Positions 38,457 through 42,356 of a stretch of 42,356 nt of DNA are shown one piece after another; positions within the stretch are counted from its first letter, which is position 1; each line of letters opens with the position of its first letter. Origin of the DNA: Magnetococcales bacterium. GTDB taxonomy: Bacteria; Pseudomonadota; Magnetococcia; Magnetococcales; Magnetaquicoccaceae. The stretch is from contig JADGAY010000008.1 of NCBI GenBank assembly GCA_015231775.1, forward strand, positions 1-42,356, read 5' to 3'. The notes beneath the pieces are model-generated. The model saw only the letters and a list, made by a program, of their open reading frames with translations, ran no database searches and was not told where the DNA came from. A program made the position numbers and the translations under genes.

Positions 38457-40544
38457 ATGAATCTGTTCCGATTGATCACCCATCACCGAATCGTCATCGG
38501 CATCGCCCTCTTCGGCACCGCACTCTCCCTGCTGGCCTTCGACGCCCTGCGGGCGCAACTCGACCATCACTCGCGACTGGAGTTCCAGTGGCTCTCCCGT
38601 GACCGGGCACAAGCGGTGCAACGCGGTCTGGAGGAGGCAATCCAGGCCGTGGAGCTTCTGGGCGAGCTGATTCGGGTCCACGAACATGGACCCGATGAAT
38701 TCGCACAACTGGTCAAACCCTTTTCCGACCAACACCGATCATTGCACGATCTGGTCTGGATCCTCCCCAAGGTGGTCCAGAGCCCCCAACCCCGCGACCA
38801 CCGCGGCACCTCCCCCTTTCCGCCAGGACACGATTTCCACGCCGACGCGCGGATTCACACGCTCACCACCCGAGCGATGACACACAACGGCACGGTGGCC
38901 ACCACCATCGATCACGCCTTTCCAGACCACGACAACGCGGTGGGAGGCGCCCTGCTGGTGGTGACCCCCTTGAGTCCGGGTGAACGGAGCGAATCCGACC
39001 GACCGACCGAGACGGCGCACTTTCTGCTTGCCGTCTTCGATCTGGAGGTGATCGTCCAACATGCGATCCGTCTGCTGGAACCGCGCGGGGTACAGATCCT
39101 GATTCTGGAGTCCGACGAGCAGGGGAAGAAACGGTTCATCGAATCCTATTTCAGTCGCCTGGATGCCACGCCCCATGATCCGGTGGACGATACCAACTGG
39201 CATGCCTGGCTGACCCGACAGCCGCATCTGGTCAAACAGGAGATCACCGTCGCGGACCGGCGCTGGACCATCATCACCACCCCGGCCAGCCGGCTTTTGA
39301 GCGGCGAGGAGTTTCCGCGGACGCCGTGGATGATTCTGGCCGGCGGTCTGATCATCACCTTGATCTTGACCCTGTTCTTTCTCCATGTCGAAAGCAATCT
39401 CGAAGAGAAGAACCGCCTCAACCAGGAGTTGAAACAGTCGATCCAGAAGCTCAAGATCCTGTTCAACCAGTATCCGGATACCCTCATGAGCGTGGACCAG
39501 AAGGGCACTGTTCTGCTCTCCAACCAACCCGAGCTGAGACGGATGGAGGAGTTGTTCACCCCGGAACAGGCCGAACTGCGTGAATGGCATGTGCAAGCCC
39601 TGCACAAGGTGCACGCCACCGGCGAAATGGACCATTTCCAGTATCCCGACTCCGACACCCAATGGCGGGAGGTCCGTTTCGTGCCGATCCGGGTGGATGG
39701 GGTGATCGCGGAGGTGATGATTCTAAGCGCGGACATCAGCGAAAAACATGCCCAACAGGAACAGGCGCTGCGCTATGCCCGTCTGGCCTCGCTGGGGATT
39801 CTCGCCGCCGGCATGGCCCACGAGATCAACAATCCCAACAACACCATCCAGTTCAACATCGCCACCCTGATACGCGGCTGGCCGGACATGACGGCGGTGT
39901 TGCGCCAATATCGCCTCGAACACGGGGAGTTCGCCGTGGGCGGGGTGCCGGTGGAACAGGCCCTGGAGATGCTGCCGCGACTCCTGGAGAGCATCCTGGC
40001 CAATGCCAAACGGATCACCGGGATCGTCCAGAACTTGAAACACATGGCCAGACCCGATCCCGAAGGACGCCTGTTCCGGGTGGAATTCCACAAGGTGATC
40101 CGCAATGTGGTGTCGATCATGCAGCACCCCATACGCAAGCATACCGACCATTTCAGCGTCGAACTTCCGGATGATCTACCTGATCTTCAAGGAAATCCCC
40201 TGCAGTTGGAACAGGTGTTCATCAATCTGGTGCTCAACGCCCTGGAGTCCCTGCCCAACCGCGCGGCGCGGGTCTCTCTTGACGGCCAGGTGTCCGAGGA
40301 CCGACAATGGATCATCATCCGGGTGACGGATGAGGGATGTGGCATGTCGGAGGAGGCACTATCCAACATGTTCACCCCGTTTTTCACCACCAAGGGGGAA
40401 CAGGGGGGGCTCGGCATGGGGCTGTCGATCGTCTGGGACATCGTGCATCGTCACAAGGGTACCATCGAGACCACCTCCAGACCAAACCAGGGAACCACCA
40501 TTCAAGTCACGCTGCCGGTCAACCATCCACGGCTGGAAACATGA
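38457..40544 (+). CDS. Membrane sensor histidine kinase with CHASE-like periplasmic domain and PAS
   Basis: Two TM segments flanking a ~270-aa sensor region; ILAAGMAHEINNPNNTIQFNI H-box; HATPase (DEGCGMSEEALSNMFTPFFTTKGEQGGLGMGLSIVWDIV). Confidence 0.9.
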   Translation: MNLFRLITHHRIVIGIALFGTALSLLAFDALRAQLDHHSRLEFQWLSRDRAQAVQRGLEEAIQAVELLGELIRVHEHGPDEFAQLVKPFSDQHRSLHDLVWILPKVVQSPQPRDHRGTSPFPPGHDFHADARIHTLTTRAMTHNGTVATTIDHAFPDHDNAVGGALLVVTPLSPGERSESDRPTETAHFLLAVFDLEVIVQHAIRLLEPRGVQILILESDEQGKKRFIESYFSRLDATPHDPVDDTNWHAWLTRQPHLVKQEITVADRRWTIITTPASRLLSGEEFPRTPWMILAGGLIITLILTLFFLHVESNLEEKNRLNQELKQSIQKLKILFNQYPDTLMSVDQKGTVLLSNQPELRRMEELFTPEQAELREWHVQALHKVHATGEMDHFQYPDSDTQWREVRFVPIRVDGVIAEVMILSADISEKHAQQEQALRYARLASLGILAAGMAHEINNPNNTIQFNIATLIRGWPDMTAVLRQYRLEHGEFAVGGVPVEQALEMLPRLLESILANAKRITGIVQNLKHMARPDPEGRLFRVEFHKVIRNVVSIMQHPIRKHTDHFSVELPDDLPDLQGNPLQLEQVFINLVLNALESLPNRAARVSLDGQVSEDRQWIIIRVTDEGCGMSEEALSNMFTPFFTTKGEQGGLGMGLSIVWDIVHRHKGTIETTSRPNQGTTIQVTLPVNHPRLET

Positions 40545-41980
40545 CCAATCCGCTCCAGACGCCCGCGTCGCAACCACCGCTGGTGCTGTTCGTGGACGAC
40601 GAGGCCGACGAACTGCTCGCGACGCGCTATCTGCTCGAGGCCCACGGCATCGCGCCGGTGGCCACCCTCGAAGACCCGAGGGAGGCCCAGGCGTTCGTCG
40701 CCGCCACCCCTCCGGCCATGATCATCCTGGATCTGATCATGCCCCATCTGCCAGGTCAGCAACTGCTCACCCGCCTGGTGCGCGACCACCCGTCCGTGCC
40801 GGTGGTGGTGATGACCGCCTCCCAGGATGTGGAAACCGCCATCGCCTGCATGAAGGAAGGGGCCTTCGACTATCTGGTCAAACCGGTCGAGGAGAGCCGT
40901 CTGGTCTCATCGGTGCGCCATGCCCTGGAGGTGTGCGCCCTGCGGCGTCACATCGGCGTGCTGCGTCACACCCTGCTCAACCAAAAACTCAAACATCCCG
41001 AGGCCTTCGCCAGCATACTCACCCGGCATGGCAAGATGATCTCGGTGTTCCAGTACATCGAGGCGATCGCCGAATCCCCGGAACCGGCCCTGATCACCGG
41101 TGAGACCGGCGTGGGCAAGGAGATGATCGCCGAGGCCATCCATCGCCTGAGCCGACGCCCCGGACGTCTGGTGACCGTGAACGTGGCGGGACTGGACGAC
41201 ACCCTCTTCTCCGACACCCTGTTCGGCCACATGAAGGGGGCCTTTTCGGGGGCGGAGAAGGATCGCGAGGGGTTGATTACCCAGGCTGCGGAGGGGACGC
41301 TGTTTCTCGACGAGATCGGCGATCTGACCCCGGCCTCCCAGGTGAAGCTGCTGCGGTTGTTGCAGGATGGCACCTACTATCCCCTCGGCTCCGACATCCC
41401 CAAACTGAGCCGGGCACGCATCGTGGCCGCCACGAACCGCAACCTGCAACAACTGATGACCAAGGGGAGCTTCCGGCAGGATCTCTTCTTCCGGCTTTCG
41501 AGCCACCCCCTCGAAATCCCGCCGTTGCGCAAACGGGCCGATGATCTGCCTTTGTTGATCGATTTCTTTTTGCAAGAGGCCAGCGCGGCCATGGACAAAC
41601 CGGGACTGCGGGTGCCCGAGGAGCTGTACACCCTGTTGTCGGTGTATCATTTTCCCGGAAACGTCCGGGAGTTGCGCGCCTTGATCTTCAACGCCGTGGC
41701 CAAACACCGTTTTGGGGCGATTCTCTCCATGGAGAGCTTCAAGGAGGTGATTCAGGCCACGCAGCGCTCGCCGCGTGAGAACCTGGACGACGGCGATGGG
41801 GAGGGCGGGAGCTGTCTGGAGATTCCGGGACGGTTCCCGACATTGAAGGATGCGGAGGATTTTCTGATTCAAGAGGCCATGCGTCGCGGCGGGAACAATC
41901 AAGGCATCGCCGCCACCCTGCTCGGCATCAGCCGCCAAACCCTCAACTACCGCCTCTCCACCCGCCGCCGGGAGTCGTGA
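40541..41980 (+). CDS. Sigma-54-dependent response regulator (NtrC family)
   Basis: REC (LVLFVDDEADELL), AAA+ (TGETGVGKEMIAEAIH; GAFSGA; EGTLFLDEIGDL), Fis-type HTH (NNQGIAATLLGISRQTLNYRL). ATGA overlap with the kinase. Confidence 0.94.
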   Translation: MTNPLQTPASQPPLVLFVDDEADELLATRYLLEAHGIAPVATLEDPREAQAFVAATPPAMIILDLIMPHLPGQQLLTRLVRDHPSVPVVVMTASQDVETAIACMKEGAFDYLVKPVEESRLVSSVRHALEVCALRRHIGVLRHTLLNQKLKHPEAFASILTRHGKMISVFQYIEAIAESPEPALITGETGVGKEMIAEAIHRLSRRPGRLVTVNVAGLDDTLFSDTLFGHMKGAFSGAEKDREGLITQAAEGTLFLDEIGDLTPASQVKLLRLLQDGTYYPLGSDIPKLSRARIVAATNRNLQQLMTKGSFRQDLFFRLSSHPLEIPPLRKRADDLPLLIDFFLQEASAAMDKPGLRVPEELYTLLSVYHFPGNVRELRALIFNAVAKHRFGAILSMESFKEVIQATQRSPRENLDDGDGEGGSCLEIPGRFPTLKDAEDFLIQEAMRRGGNNQGIAATLLGISRQTLNYRLSTRRRES

Positions 41981-42117
41981 CAAGGACCGCCGCCTGGAGT
42001 CGTGATACGGCGGGCCGCCCTCCTCGCGTCATCCGTGAGTCGGTGAAATGGATATGCCGCGCCCGAATTCCGGCCCCCGGATTCTGCCACCCATCTTAGG
42101 GTAAGTCCGCATTATCC

Positions 42118-42356
42118 ATGATCAAAATCATCACTACCGCCGACGACTATGGCCTGAGTTCCGGCATGAACCAGGCCATGCACGACCTGTTCGAGAAGGG
42201 TGCCTTGTGTCGCGCCTCGGCCATGGCCACGGGCGAGGCGCTCGAAGCGGGGCTGGCGCGCATCGCCCCTGAACACCGCTCCAGACTCGGGGCGCATCTC
42301 TGCCTGATCGAGGAGCCCCCGGTCTCCCCGCCGGAGCGCATCCCCTCCCTGCTCGC
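42118..42356 (+). CDS. YdjC/ChbG-family carbohydrate deacetylase, 5' end (truncated by window edge)
   Basis: MIKIITTADDYGLSSGMNQAMHDLFEKGALCRASAMATGEALEAGL...LGAHLCLIEEPPVSPPERIPSLL; ADDYG motif; absent from the supplied ORF track because it runs off the end. Confidence 0.8.
   Translation, partial: MIKIITTADDYGLSSGMNQAMHDLFEKGALCRASAMATGEALEAGLARIAPEHRSRLGAHLCLIEEPPVSPPERIPSLL

Overview
GC-rich bacterial chromosomal window, about 95% explained by protein-coding genes. I found no tRNA, rRNA or CRISPR array. From left to right: (1) a hairpin-dense non-coding segment (1-330); (2) an EF-hand protein divergent from a CpxRA-like two-component pair; (3) a secreted MORN protein with a Lys/Ala-rich tail; (4) a K+ channel with three RCK_C-like repeats; (5) a signalling block made of a c-heme DUF3365-type hybrid kinase, a PAS hybrid kinase and a CheB-CheR-PAS fusion; (6) an AT-rich gap of about 0.5 kb with a perfect 21-bp palindrome; (7) a coiled-coil PD-(D/E)XK-like protein, an HD phosphohydrolase, and a B12-binding-type radical SAM protein coupled to a tiny HTH-like protein; (8) an AmpG-like MFS transporter, an orphan FliG C-terminal-domain protein and a truncated tyrosine recombinase; (9) a DUF2064 glycosyltransferase, lpxD, and the rodA-mrdA-mreD-mreC-mreB cell-shape operon; (10) glnD; (11) a Phd/VapC toxin-antitoxin pair; (12) an anion-transport cluster (DUF47/PhoU-like, Sel1-like, SulP-STAS-cNMP fusion, DUF47, PiT); (13) a CHASE-like kinase with a sigma-54 response regulator, and the 5' end of a YdjC/ChbG-family deacetylase. 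The observations I consider most worth checking are the stand-alone FliG-C gene abutting a decayed integrase, a 41-bp tandem duplication at the mrdA/rodA junction that creates a 14-codon coupled mini-cistron, and the SulP-CNBD gene set between two PhoU-like genes. Taxonomy cannot be fixed from this window alone; the composition and gene content suggest a proteobacterium. All family calls come from motif recognition by eye, with no database search.
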